Shown piece after piece: positions 46,357 through 55,999 of a DNA stretch of 64,000 bases; the first letter of the stretch is position 1, and every line of letters starts with the position of its first letter. Where the stretch lies: positions 31,207 to 95,206 of the forward strand of contig JAEEJK010000043.1 of the NCBI GenBank assembly GCA_016281815.1, in the 5' to 3' direction. The notes beneath the pieces are model-generated. The model did no database searches. It saw only the letters and a list, made by a program, of their open reading frames with translations, and was not told the DNA's origin. This DNA comes from Prevotella sp. (GTDB taxonomy: Bacteria; Bacteroidota; Bacteroidia; Bacteroidales; Bacteroidaceae). A program made the translations under genes and the position numbers.

Positions 46357-46762
46357 TCTCCCTCTGCCCATCTGTCTGTTCTTCAATATGTATCCTGACG
46401 GCATCGTCGGGCAGCAGATCCTCAATCAGTTCCGGCCATTCTATCAGGCACAGGTGTCCGCTGTAGAAATAGTCTTCGTATCCCATGTCGTAAACCTCTT
46501 CCAACTTCTTGATGCGGTAGAAGTCGAAGTGGAAGATAGGACCGACGGTGGGGGAATGGTATTCGTTCACGATGGCAAAGGAGGGTGATGTGATGCCGTC
46601 TTCCACTCCCAGTTCCTCGCACAGTGCCTTGATGAATGTGGTCTTGCCTGTCCCCATTTTTCCATAGAAGGCGAAAATGGTGTGGTCTCCCATCTGTTCG
46701 ATGAAAGAACGGGCGCTTTCGTGAATGCGCTCTAAAGTGGGTATCAGAATGGTGGTTTTCAT
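46340..46762 (-). CDS. tsaE: tRNA t6A biosynthesis ATPase
   Basis: 140 residues, the usual size. The Walker A motif G-K-M-G-T-G-K-T lies at 34-41, and a conserved C-terminal I-E-W-P-E is present. TsaE works with TsaB and TsaD in making threonylcarbamoyladenosine at position 37 of ANN-decoding tRNAs. Its start codon overlaps the stop of porX by one base (TGATG), so the two are translationally coupled. The C-terminus runs into heptad array E. Confidence 0.94.
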   Translation of the reverse strand: MKTTILIPTLERIHESARSFIEQMGDHTIFAFYGKMGTGKTTFIKALCEELGVEDGITSPSFAIVNEYHSPTVGPIFHFDFYRIKKLEEVYDMGYEDYFYSGHLCLIEWPELIEDLLPDDAVRIHIEEQTDGQREMKIED

Positions 46763-48327
46763 CAGCGTTTTCGGGGAGTAAGGGTGACGATGGGGATGAG
46801 CATTTCTTCCAAAGAAATGCCTCCGTGCTGGAATGTGTCCTTGTAATACGACACGTAATAATTGTAGTTGTTGGGATAGGCGAAGAAGTCTGCTCCTGTG
46901 GCAAACACGTAGGTGGTGCTCAGGTTGGGGGCGGGCAACTGTGCAGCCCTGGGATTCTTCACCACAAAGACATCTTTCTGGTTGTAACTCAGGTTCTTGC
47001 CCAATTTGTAGCGGAGATTGGTGTTGGTGTTGCGGTCACCGATAATTTTGATGGGCTTCGAGGCTCGTATACTGCCGTGGTCGGTGGTGAGCACCACCTT
47101 GTAGTCCGACTGGGAGAGCACTTTGAATAGTTCGGAGATGACAGAGTGACGGAACCAACTGAGGGTGATGGAGCGGTAGGCGGACTCATTGCTGGCGAGT
47201 TCGCGCACCATCTTCGACTCTGTGCGGGCATGCGACAGCATGTCGATGAAATTGATGACCACCACGTTGAGGTCGTTCTTCTCCAGACTGCGATATTGCT
47301 GCATGAGGTTCTCTGCTCCTGCGGAGTCGTTGATCTTGTGATATGAGAAACTGTGATGCCGGCGGTATCTGTCTATTTGGGTCTGTACGAGTGGACCCTC
47401 GTTGAGGTTCTTGCCTTCCTCCTCATCTTCGTCCACCCAGAGGTCGGGAAACATCTTGGCTATCTGGTCGGGCATCAGACCGCTGAAAATGGCATTGCGG
47501 GCATATTGGGTCGCTGTGGGGAGAATACTGCAATACAGGTCCTCGTCGATGTCAAAAAGGTCGCCGATTTCCTCGGACAGCACGCGCCATTGGTCGAAGC
47601 GGAAATTGTCGATGACGATGAGGAATACTTTTTCGCCATTGCTAAGCAAGGGAAATACTTTCTGCTTGAAGATATCCGGACTCATCATCGGGCGACCTGT
47701 ATCGCTGCCTTTTTGCGACGGCGAGACCCAGTTGAGGTAGTTGTTCTTGACGAATTTGGCGAAACCATTGTTGGCGTCCTCTTTTTGCGTCTTCAGCATC
47801 TCTGTCATGTTGCTGTCGGTGCTGCTCAGTTCGAGTTCCCAGTGCACCAGCGTCCGATAGATGTCTATCCAGTCGCTGATGTTGCGGCAGTCGCTGATTT
47901 TTGTCGAGATATCAAGGAAATTCTGTTGATATCCGCTTTGCGTCACTTCCGTGACAATCTCCTTGCGATGGATATTTTTCTTCAGTGTCAGCAAAATTTG
48001 GTTGGGGTTGACGGGTTTGATGAGGTAATCGGCGATTTTGGAACCAATGGCTTGGTCCATGATGTTCTCTTCCTCGCTCTTGGTCACCATCACGATGGGG
48101 GTGGAGGGTTGCAACTCCTTGATTTTCTGCAACGTTTCCAATCCCGAGAGGCCGGGCATCATCTCATCGAGCAATACCAGGTCAAAGGTTTGCTGCCGGC
48201 ATTGGTCGATGGCGTCGGTCCCGTTGCTCACGGTGGTCACGTCATAGCCTTTTTTCTCTAAAAACAGAATGTGGGCCTTGAGCACTTCTATCTCATCGTC
48301 CACCCACAGCAATTGTCCGTTGCTCAT
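46762..48327 (-). CDS. porX: Type IX secretion response regulator with PglZ domain
   Basis: 521 residues. An N-terminal receiver domain (1-125) has acidic D10-D11, phosphoacceptor D54 in L-L-D-E-M-M-P-G, and K104 in I-K-P-V-N-P. A helical linker leads into a PglZ/alkaline-phosphatase-like domain (~205-515) with V-I-D-N-F-R-F-D-Q, T-T-D-H-G-S and Y-V-F-A-T-G-A-D-F-F. This receiver-PglZ fusion is PorX, which regulates and directly supports the type IX secretion system in Porphyromonas and relatives. A porW/sprE-like gene lies just upstream on the same strand, and tsaE follows with coupled translation. Confidence 0.93.
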   Translation of the reverse strand: MSNGQLLWVDDEIEVLKAHILFLEKKGYDVTTVSNGTDAIDQCRQQTFDLVLLDEMMPGLSGLETLQKIKELQPSTPIVMVTKSEEENIMDQAIGSKIADYLIKPVNPNQILLTLKKNIHRKEIVTEVTQSGYQQNFLDISTKISDCRNISDWIDIYRTLVHWELELSSTDSNMTEMLKTQKEDANNGFAKFVKNNYLNWVSPSQKGSDTGRPMMSPDIFKQKVFPLLSNGEKVFLIVIDNFRFDQWRVLSEEIGDLFDIDEDLYCSILPTATQYARNAIFSGLMPDQIAKMFPDLWVDEDEEEGKNLNEGPLVQTQIDRYRRHHSFSYHKINDSAGAENLMQQYRSLEKNDLNVVVINFIDMLSHARTESKMVRELASNESAYRSITLSWFRHSVISELFKVLSQSDYKVVLTTDHGSIRASKPIKIIGDRNTNTNLRYKLGKNLSYNQKDVFVVKNPRAAQLPAPNLSTTYVFATGADFFAYPNNYNYYVSYYKDTFQHGGISLEEMLIPIVTLTPRKR

Positions 48328-48386
48328 AACTGATATGGTCTGATACTGACTGTAATAACTGTATTTATCTGATACGTACAGATGAT

Positions 48387-51300
48387 TTAAAAACCATCCA
48401 ATTCGTAATACTCATCGTCGAGGAACAGGTCCTCCAGTTCCTTTTCCTTTTTCTTCTCTTTCTTTGGCGTAGCAGGAACTGGTTCCTCTCCGAAACCGTC
48501 ATCGAACTCGATACCCGTATCCTCCCGCTCCGGATTGATAGGCTCAGTCTTCTGCTCAGTCTTCTTGACTGGCTTCTCCTGCTTGACGACTGGCTTCTCT
48601 TGCTTCACAACCGGTCTCTCTTGCTTCACGACTGGACGCTCTTGCTTTATAACCGGTCTTTCCTGCTTCACCACAGGTGTAGTCTTCTTGGTGGAGGTGG
48701 GCAGGGTGATGGCCTTTTGCTCAAGGTCGCTTTGTATGGTGGGAGGCAGGGTGGGATTCTGCTTCTTCACCTCACGGCGCTCGTCAATGATGAGACCGTC
48801 ATCGTCATTGCTATTTGTGTTGTTTTCTCCATTGTCTTCAATGACAAAACCGTCGTCATTGTTGTTGGGGTTGTTTCCGCCATTGTCTTCAATGACAAAG
48901 CCGTCGTCATTGTTGTTAGGATTGTTTCCTCTATCGTCTTCGATGACAAAGCCGTCGTCGTTATTGGGCAGTGTGATGCCTGTGTTGTCATCGGGCAGGG
49001 TCAGTTGATTGTTTCCAGATGATACCCCGGTGTTTCCAGATACCCCGGTATTTCGAGATACTCCAGTGTTTCCAGATGCTCCAGTGTTTCCGGGTGTTTC
49101 GAAGTTTCCTTTGATGCGGTTGGATTCTTTTACCTCGTTGTCATCGACATTTATCCCTTCTTCCACATCCACATTCTGTCCGCCTTCATCATTGATGTCC
49201 AATCCGTCATCCACGTTGACATCCTGACCGCCGCCTTCGTTGACATCGAATCCGCCTTCATCGATGACTTGCCCGTCATCAGAGGGTAGTTTACCGTCGC
49301 CGTCTTCCTCTGCCTGTGGCTTTTTGAGGTCAGGCTCCTTTTCATAGCCGATCTCTGCTGGTTCGTTGAGTAGATTTTCGGTGTTCACGCGCAACGGGGC
49401 GAAATGTTTGGCGTAGAACTCATCATAATCGTCATAACTGTATTGCTTGCCCAGGAGTTCAAGGTTGTCGCTGCTGATGACGATGGTTCGTGCGTTCTTC
49501 ATCCTGTTGACCACATTGGCGTTCTTGTGCACTTCAGTGGCATATTGGTGTGCCTCGTCGAAATTGCGGAATCCGGAAATTTCCATGAGGTGAATGCCGT
49601 CGGCATCGACCAACTGGATGTCGAAGTTGCGCACGATGAAGGTGGTGAAGTTGAAACGTGCCATCTCATAGAGCAACTGGTTCTCGTTGAGAGAATCGGG
49701 ATGGTAGGCGAGGATGAACAGGAAATCCTTGTTGCGGTCGGCGACGAAGGTGCGTGCGGCGATGGAATCGCTGTCGCTCAGCACCACGGAGCGACGGCTC
49801 CATACATCGCTGAGGTCGAAGGACCCACCTCTCAGTTGCTTGCCGGCCTTCACGCCGTTGACAATCATGCCTGCCATCTCACTGATGCGGCTGTTGGGAT
49901 AGTTCTTCACCACGTCGTTCATGTCCTCCAGGCATCCGTCGGCATCATCGTTGTTGAGGCGGCTCAACCCTCGGATAAAAATGAACTTGTCGCGGTTGGC
50001 GCCCAGAGGGAAACGGGTTTCCGACACATGGGCGTTGCCGAATACCTCCTCGTAGCGGCTGGCCTTGAAGGCATTGTAGGTGGCTGCATAGAGCGAGTCT
50101 TCTATCTGTTCGCCCCATTTGGAGTTTTCTGCGAAGTTGGGGTCGGTGAGGATGGTGGTCCACTGACTCTCGGGGAATTTTTCCTTGAGCAGCGTTACGT
50201 ATGAATCTGCGGTCATTGTGTCACCCTTGCGGGAATACAGCAGGAAGAGATGGTAGTACACATCGTCCATCTTCTCAAATTCGGGATAGGATGTGGTGAG
50301 GCGGTTGAACTGCTTCTCACTCAGGCGGAGGTTGTCGAACTTGTCCTTGAAAATGATGCCGGAGTTGTAAAGTCCGTCAGCGATGATGGCGTGGCACCCT
50401 TCTTTCTGTTCTTCGGTGAAGGGAATGTCCTTGAGGTAGTACTCGCGTTTGTGGGGATCGTTCTGTGCGCTGTCCTGCACGGTGGCGAGGGAGTCCTCGG
50501 CCGTCTGCAGCGCGGCGAGGGAGTCGCTGATGGCTTCGGTTTGTCCTTCCTCGTCGAAGAGGCCGCTCACCACGGTCTTGTTGGCCCGCTGCCAGTTGTC
50601 CTCGTTCTCACGCTTGCCCCATTGCCGCTGGAAAGCGGTCTTTCCCTGCGTCACGGCCATTTGGTTATAGAAATACCATTCGCCTTTTTGCTGTTGGTTG
50701 GCTTGGGGCGTGGTGGGGGGCTGCTGGCGGTTCATGTTGCCTCCGTTCCTGGCCTGTGCCTGCTGCACAGCCGCCTCGGCCTGGTTGCGCTTCTCTTCCT
50801 TCTCTTTCTTCTTCAGGGCCTCAATCACGCGGTCGATGGCTTCGTTGCGTTCCTTCTCTGGCATTTCAGAGAGGGCGAGCAGCGAGTCCTGCAAGTGAAT
50901 GGCTTCGGTATGGGGAGCCAGTTCGTCGAGTATCTTGGAGCGGTGGGAGAGTTCCTCGTAATCCTCACGTTCCTTGTCGAGCATGCCGATGGCGGCTCCG
51001 TAGCAGCGCTGTGCATCGCCGAATTTCTCTTTCTCCCAATAAAGGTCGCCGAGGCGGAGCAGCAGCACGCCTTTTTCCACCCCGTTGCGAGTGGATTTCT
51101 CATTGCCTTTCTCGTAGGCTCCGATGGCATTGGCGGTGTCTTTCTCCAACAGATAGACATTGCCCATGGCATAATACACCTGGTCAAGATAGTCTTTGTT
51201 GTTGTCCGAGGCGGCCATGCGTTTCAGTTGGCTGATGGTCTTCTTCGCCTGACCGGCTGCCATCACCTCGGTCATGGCGATGCGGGCGTTGAAGGCGAGT

Positions 51301-52139
51301 TCATACGAGGGGTTCTGGGCTACCACTTTCTTGTAGGCTTTGTAAGCCAGGTCGCGGTGACCGAGGGCAGCCTCCATTTGTCCCAAAAGGAACCACTCGC
51401 GGGCGCGCTGCTTCTTGCGCATCTCATGCTTGATCACTTTGCGCAGGTAGGGGATGGCTTTCTCATACTCGCCTGTATGGATATAGTAGTCGGCGTAGGT
51501 GTAGTCCCATTCCTTCACGGCATGGTAGTCGATGCTGTCACGGCTCATGTTGCGGATCACATCCTCAGCATCGTAGAGCCAGTCTTGCTCGATGTAGCAT
51601 TTGGCGAGCCAGGCACGGGCCTTACCGTAGATGGCAGGCTGGGTCTGATAGAGGCGGCTCATGTAAGAGAAGGTGGCGGCTGCCTCGTCGAAGGCACCTT
51701 TATGGAATTGCGAGCGGCCCATCAGCATCCAAGCCTTCCACATCATGGGGTTGTACTCGCGGCGGTTGAGCCATTCGATGTCCCGGGCGGTCTTGCGGCG
51801 GTTTTTCGTCCATTCAGGACGCTTGTTGATGCTGTGGAGTTTGATGGCCTTCTGACTCTTCTCGATGGCGCGGTCGAAGTTGCCGGACCCCAGTTGCTGA
51901 CTTTGCTTGTTGCCTACTGTGTAGAGAGGGATGATCTCTGTGAAGTTGTCCTTGTTGCCGTTCTCCTTTTCCAATGAACCGTCAATATAGGCGAGTGTGC
52001 CGTTGTAGTAGGTGTTGTACCTCGCGGTGAACGCCTGCCAGAAACGACTCTTCGCCGTGTTCTTCTTTGAAGAGCACGACGCACCCGCCAGCAGTATGAC
52101 TGCCAGCAACAGTGGAATGATGGCTTTGGTCTTTCGCAT
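48387..52139 (-). CDS. porW: PorW/SprE-like TPR lipoprotein of the type IX secretion system
   Basis: 1250 residues, longer than PorW or SprE as I know them. The signal ends in a lipobox G-A-S-C-S. The N-terminal ~480 residues contain TPR-like helix pairs, with the conserved start R-F-W-Q-A-F-T-A-R-Y-N-T-Y-Y-N-G of SprE/PorW. Further TPR-like and SPOR-like segments run to ~930. The last ~320 residues are low-complexity, with three repeat types: acidic D-D-G-F-V-I-E-D units (48800-48965), G-N-T-G-V-S units (49005-49115) and V-V-K-Q-E-R-P units (48560-48680). In P. gingivalis PorW is an outer-membrane lipoprotein needed for type IX secretion. porX is 59 nt downstream, so both may share a transcript. 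Confidence 0.85.
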   Translation of the reverse strand: MRKTKAIIPLLLAVILLAGASCSSKKNTAKSRFWQAFTARYNTYYNGTLAYIDGSLEKENGNKDNFTEIIPLYTVGNKQSQQLGSGNFDRAIEKSQKAIKLHSINKRPEWTKNRRKTARDIEWLNRREYNPMMWKAWMLMGRSQFHKGAFDEAAATFSYMSRLYQTQPAIYGKARAWLAKCYIEQDWLYDAEDVIRNMSRDSIDYHAVKEWDYTYADYYIHTGEYEKAIPYLRKVIKHEMRKKQRAREWFLLGQMEAALGHRDLAYKAYKKVVAQNPSYELAFNARIAMTEVMAAGQAKKTISQLKRMAASDNNKDYLDQVYYAMGNVYLLEKDTANAIGAYEKGNEKSTRNGVEKGVLLLRLGDLYWEKEKFGDAQRCYGAAIGMLDKEREDYEELSHRSKILDELAPHTEAIHLQDSLLALSEMPEKERNEAIDRVIEALKKKEKEEKRNQAEAAVQQAQARNGGNMNRQQPPTTPQANQQQKGEWYFYNQMAVTQGKTAFQRQWGKRENEDNWQRANKTVVSGLFDEEGQTEAISDSLAALQTAEDSLATVQDSAQNDPHKREYYLKDIPFTEEQKEGCHAIIADGLYNSGIIFKDKFDNLRLSEKQFNRLTTSYPEFEKMDDVYYHLFLLYSRKGDTMTADSYVTLLKEKFPESQWTTILTDPNFAENSKWGEQIEDSLYAATYNAFKASRYEEVFGNAHVSETRFPLGANRDKFIFIRGLSRLNNDDADGCLEDMNDVVKNYPNSRISEMAGMIVNGVKAGKQLRGGSFDLSDVWSRRSVVLSDSDSIAARTFVADRNKDFLFILAYHPDSLNENQLLYEMARFNFTTFIVRNFDIQLVDADGIHLMEISGFRNFDEAHQYATEVHKNANVVNRMKNARTIVISSDNLELLGKQYSYDDYDEFYAKHFAPLRVNTENLLNEPAEIGYEKEPDLKKPQAEEDGDGKLPSDDGQVIDEGGFDVNEGGGQDVNVDDGLDINDEGGQNVDVEEGINVDDNEVKESNRIKGNFETPGNTGASGNTGVSRNTGVSGNTGVSSGNNQLTLPDDNTGITLPNNDDGFVIEDDRGNNPNNNDDGFVIEDNGGNNPNNNDDGFVIEDNGENNTNSNDDDGLIIDERREVKKQNPTLPPTIQSDLEQKAITLPTSTKKTTPVVKQERPVIKQERPVVKQERPVVKQEKPVVKQEKPVKKTEQKTEPINPEREDTGIEFDDGFGEEPVPATPKKEKKKEKELEDLFLDDEYYELDGF

Positions 52140-52253
52140 CTTTTATAATAACACGGAAAAGGCTTTTTTATTGCCTTTTGGTTGGATTTCATTGAGATTT
52201 TGGCAACAATGGTGACTTGTGTGACCTGCATAAGTACAAAAATCCCCATATTA

Positions 52254-52285
52254 TTTGCAATGAAAAGTAAAAAATGCTATCTTTG
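52254..52285 (+). promoter_or_regulatory. Promoter of the BspA-like gene
   Basis: TTTG at 52254-52257 and TATCTTTG at 52278-52285, 20-nt spacer. This puts the start at ATG 52346, with a leader of about 55 nt, and rules out the upstream in-frame extension to 52274. Confidence 0.65.
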
Positions 52286-52345
52286 CACATATTACATAAC
52301 AATCTTTACCCAACTATTCATTCAGAAAACCAAAACCATAAGAAT

Positions 52346-55300
52346 ATGAAGACTACAAAACTACTGTTCCTCATGGCCATGTTGCTCATGGGAGCCATTG
52401 GTGTCCAGGCGGCAACAAAGACTGCCAAAGCCGTGTTGTCGTTTGATGGGAAGACTCTGACTTTCGAATATAACGATCAAAAGTATAATCCCCTTAGGAC
52501 TAAGGTATATATGCTTAACTCTGGTACCGAGGCTCCTGGCTGGCTTGAGAATAAAGAAACAATCACAACTGTGGTTTTCGACAGCTCATTCAGGGAAGCA
52601 ACACCCACGTCGTGCTATAAATGGTTTGAAGGGATGAGTGAACTGACGACCATCGAAATGAAGAACCCGTCGGTTTCCGACCCCTCCGCTACCAACTATA
52701 TGAATCTCAATACCTCAGAGGTGACGACGATGAACAGCATGTTCAGTGGCTGCTCAAAGTTGGAAACACTCCCTGATCTTTATCGGCTGAGTACCAGCAA
52801 TGTGACCGATATGTCGGGCATGTTTAAAAATTGTTCGGCCTTGACCAGCCTTAATTTGGCAGATCATTCTATCATGATAGATAATGAAAGAGTCAATGTT
52901 CAATCACGATTCATAACGGCGAATGTGACCACGATGGCATCCATGTTCTACAATTGCAGTAGTTTGACCAGTCTTAATCTCACCAAGTTCAACACAGATA
53001 AGGTGACCAGTATGAGAACTATGTTCTACAATTGCAGTAGCCTCACCACACTCAGATTGGGCAATTTCAACACCTCTTTGGTGGAGGATATGGGATTTAT
53101 GTTCATGAAATGCAACAAATTGCAAACAATCGTTGGCCTCGACAATTTCGATACGTCGAATGTCACCACGATGCAGCAGATGTTTGCCTGGTGTTCGGGT
53201 TTGAAGCAGTTGAATCTTCCCTTTAATACCTCAAGTGTGGAGATCATGTCATTTATGTTTGCGGAATGCACCAGTCTTGTTGCTGCCGATATCAGCAGTT
53301 TTGACTTTCCTGATCTTAACTCTTATGATTTGTTTATGGGTTGCACTGCACTATCGCAGTTGACCGTCTCTGCCACAGCGGCCAATCTGAGACCTTCTGA
53401 TGATACTCCGAACTCAGGTTCATTGATCGGCGTAGGCACAAAGTTATCTCCATGCTATCTTATTTGCGTCGGATTTACTCCTTCGCCCGAGGAAACAGGT
53501 GCAGGTTGGTTCAAATGGAAAGGTGGCTATTTTACCGAATCCTTAATTGCGATGCCATACGCTGCTTTGAAAGACAATGTTCTCACTTTCCGCTATGATG
53601 ACCAGAAAATGGCGCTTTTCAGTGCGGGGGCAGATGTATATCCTTTGAATGAGGCTCTCGTTCAGCCTGGATGGAGAGGATGCAGTGCCACCAAAGTAGT
53701 GTTTGATCCTTCGTTTGCAGAGGCAAGGCCATCGTCGTGCGCCTTTTGGTTCTATAACATGACAGAACTCGATTCTATCACGGACATGAAGTATCTCAAT
53801 ACTTCTGAGGTGACCAACATGTACATGATGTTTTCCTACTGTGATAATTTGAGGAAAGTCGATGTGAGCCATTTCAATACCTCCAAGGTGGAAAACATGA
53901 ACTACATGTTCTATGAATGTTGGAACCTGTTTAATTTGGATGTCAGCAATTTCGACTTGCCTGAGGGGAATACTTATAGTATGTTCAAAGGATCTTCCAT
54001 TAACCATCTGACTGTCCCTGAGTGTGCGGAAATCCTTAATGAGAATGCCTGCGAAGGTTTGGGCTATCAGGTAAATCCCTGGGAACTGATTTGTCCTGCC
54101 GGCTTCACTCCTGTGCCTCAGGAAGTGGATCCCGAAGGCAACTGGATCAAGTGGAAGGGCGGCTACTTCTTCGTATCGCAGATGGAGCCATACGCCGCAC
54201 TGAAAGACAGTGTGCTCACCTTCCGCTATGATGCCAAAAAGAATGAGCTTTCTGGTCAGGGAGCAAGTGTCTATAGTTTGAATGAAGGATACGATTTGCC
54301 GGACTGGACACGAAACCCATCCGTAGCTGCTAATGTGACAAAAGTGGTGTTCAATGCATCTTTCGCCAAGGTAAAACCTGTATCTTGCGCTTACTGGTTC
54401 AATCAGATGTACAAACTTAAGTCCATCGAGGGCTTGGAGTACCTCAATACCTCAGAGGTGACCACCATGGAGCAGATGTTTACATCTTGCAAAAAATTGA
54501 GGGAGGTTGATGTGAGCCATTTCAATACCTCTAAGGTGGAAAACATGAACTACATGTTCTATGAATGTTCGAATCTGTTCATCCTGGACATCAGCAATTT
54601 TGATTTGCCTACAGAAAACACGGATCAGATGTTCGTAAAATCTTCTATCAACTATCTGACAGTTCCAGTATGCGCGGAAGTCCTCAGCGCCAATGCCTGC
54701 CAGGGTATGGGTTCTCAGGAGAATCCTTGGCAACTGATATGTCCTGCCGGCTTCACCCCGGAGCCTCAGGAAACAGATCTAGATGGCAATTGGATTTTAT
54801 GGAAGGGCGGCTATTTCACGGCAGTACAGAAGGATCTATACGCCATTTTGGAAGACAATGTGCTTACCTTCATGTATGATCTCAAGAAACAAAAGTATAT
54901 AACCGATGGTTATACGGTCTTTGACTTGAATGACACGGAAACAGCCCCGGCATGGTATAATAACAGGAATGTTGTCACCAAGGTGATATTTGATGAGTCT
55001 TTCGCACGTGCCAGACCCGTCTCATGCCGCAGCTGGTTCTATGGTATGTTTAATCTTCAAAAGATTGAGGGCATTGAGAATCTGAACACATCGGAAGTGA
55101 CCACCATGCATGCCATGTTTTATGGATGTGAACGACTTGGCAAGGTTGACCTGAGTCATTTTAACACCTCAAAGGTGACCACTATGCGTAACATGTTCAA
55201 TGGGTGCACCCGACTCGAAAGTCTCGATCTGAGCCATTTCGACACCTCAAAGGTGACCACCATGTATGCTATGTTCCATGGATGCAAAGCACTCGAAAGT

Positions 55301-55999
55301 CTCGACTTGAGTCATTTTGACACTTCCTTGGTGGAGGATATGAGCTGTATGTTCATGAAAAGTAACAAGCTGACTTCTATTGAAGGCCTTGACAAGTTTG
55401 ACACGTCGAATGCGACCACCATGTATCAGATGTTTTACGAATGCAGCCATCTTCAACAAGTGGACCTGAGTCATTTCAATACCTCCAAGGTGGAAAACAT
55501 GGCATTTATGTTTATAGACTGTAGCAGCCTGACCTCTGCCAATATCAGCAACTTCGAATTCAAGGAAGGTTGTATCAACAACAACATGTTCCAGGATTGC
55601 ACCTCCTTGAACAAGCTTTATGTTTCTTCTTCAGCAGCCAACCTGCGCACTTATGACACGGGTAACGATCCTTTTGATTCCGGCTCATGTGTGGGTGTAG
55701 GCACAGAAACAACTCCCTGCATACTGATTTGTTCAGATGGCTTCAATCCTGTACCTGAGGAGGAAGATTCTGATGGCAAATGGATGAAGTGGAAGAGTGG
55801 CTATTTCATCGTTTCTCCCATGGGTGATGTCAATGAAGACGGGAGGTTGTCTGTGGCTGATGTGATGTTGACAGTCAACCGGCTGTTGGTACATCCCGTT
55901 TCCATTTTCAATGAGGGAAATGCCGATATGAATAATGACGGCAGGTTGTCTGTGGCCGACGTGATGCTGATGGTCAAGGCAATTACAGGACAACACTAA
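52346..55999 (+). CDS. Giant BspA-like (DUF285) surface protein with dockerin-like C-terminus
   Basis: 1217 residues from ATG 52346; signal peptide 1-22 (V-Q-A-A). The body is four large modules beginning near residues 25, 403, 614 and 830. Each starts with a L-x-F-x-Y-D-x-x-K strand, runs through DUF285/BspA-type repeats (L-N-T-S-E-V-T-T-M-x-x-M-F-x-x-C), and, except for the last-to-C-terminal link, ends C-P-A-G-F-T-P and W-x-K-W-K-G-G-Y-F. Modules 2 and 3 have almost identical DNA segments (53863-53919 and 54512-54568). The C-terminus (~1158-1217) has two D-x-N-x-D-G-R-L-S-V-A-D-V-M calcium-binding repeats, like a type I dockerin. It is probably a cell-surface adhesin. Confidence 0.88.
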   Translation: MKTTKLLFLMAMLLMGAIGVQAATKTAKAVLSFDGKTLTFEYNDQKYNPLRTKVYMLNSGTEAPGWLENKETITTVVFDSSFREATPTSCYKWFEGMSELTTIEMKNPSVSDPSATNYMNLNTSEVTTMNSMFSGCSKLETLPDLYRLSTSNVTDMSGMFKNCSALTSLNLADHSIMIDNERVNVQSRFITANVTTMASMFYNCSSLTSLNLTKFNTDKVTSMRTMFYNCSSLTTLRLGNFNTSLVEDMGFMFMKCNKLQTIVGLDNFDTSNVTTMQQMFAWCSGLKQLNLPFNTSSVEIMSFMFAECTSLVAADISSFDFPDLNSYDLFMGCTALSQLTVSATAANLRPSDDTPNSGSLIGVGTKLSPCYLICVGFTPSPEETGAGWFKWKGGYFTESLIAMPYAALKDNVLTFRYDDQKMALFSAGADVYPLNEALVQPGWRGCSATKVVFDPSFAEARPSSCAFWFYNMTELDSITDMKYLNTSEVTNMYMMFSYCDNLRKVDVSHFNTSKVENMNYMFYECWNLFNLDVSNFDLPEGNTYSMFKGSSINHLTVPECAEILNENACEGLGYQVNPWELICPAGFTPVPQEVDPEGNWIKWKGGYFFVSQMEPYAALKDSVLTFRYDAKKNELSGQGASVYSLNEGYDLPDWTRNPSVAANVTKVVFNASFAKVKPVSCAYWFNQMYKLKSIEGLEYLNTSEVTTMEQMFTSCKKLREVDVSHFNTSKVENMNYMFYECSNLFILDISNFDLPTENTDQMFVKSSINYLTVPVCAEVLSANACQGMGSQENPWQLICPAGFTPEPQETDLDGNWILWKGGYFTAVQKDLYAILEDNVLTFMYDLKKQKYITDGYTVFDLNDTETAPAWYNNRNVVTKVIFDESFARARPVSCRSWFYGMFNLQKIEGIENLNTSEVTTMHAMFYGCERLGKVDLSHFNTSKVTTMRNMFNGCTRLESLDLSHFDTSKVTTMYAMFHGCKALESLDLSHFDTSLVEDMSCMFMKSNKLTSIEGLDKFDTSNATTMYQMFYECSHLQQVDLSHFNTSKVENMAFMFIDCSSLTSANISNFEFKEGCINNNMFQDCTSLNKLYVSSSAANLRTYDTGNDPFDSGSCVGVGTETTPCILICSDGFNPVPEEEDSDGKWMKWKSGYFIVSPMGDVNEDGRLSVADVMLTVNRLLVHPVSIFNEGNADMNNDGRLSVADVMLMVKAITGQH

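Noticed and set aside
50250-51977. 575-residue plus-strand open frame
   Set aside because: Exact antisense shadow of the porW-like gene; Leu/Val/Gly-rich product arises from the complementary codons.
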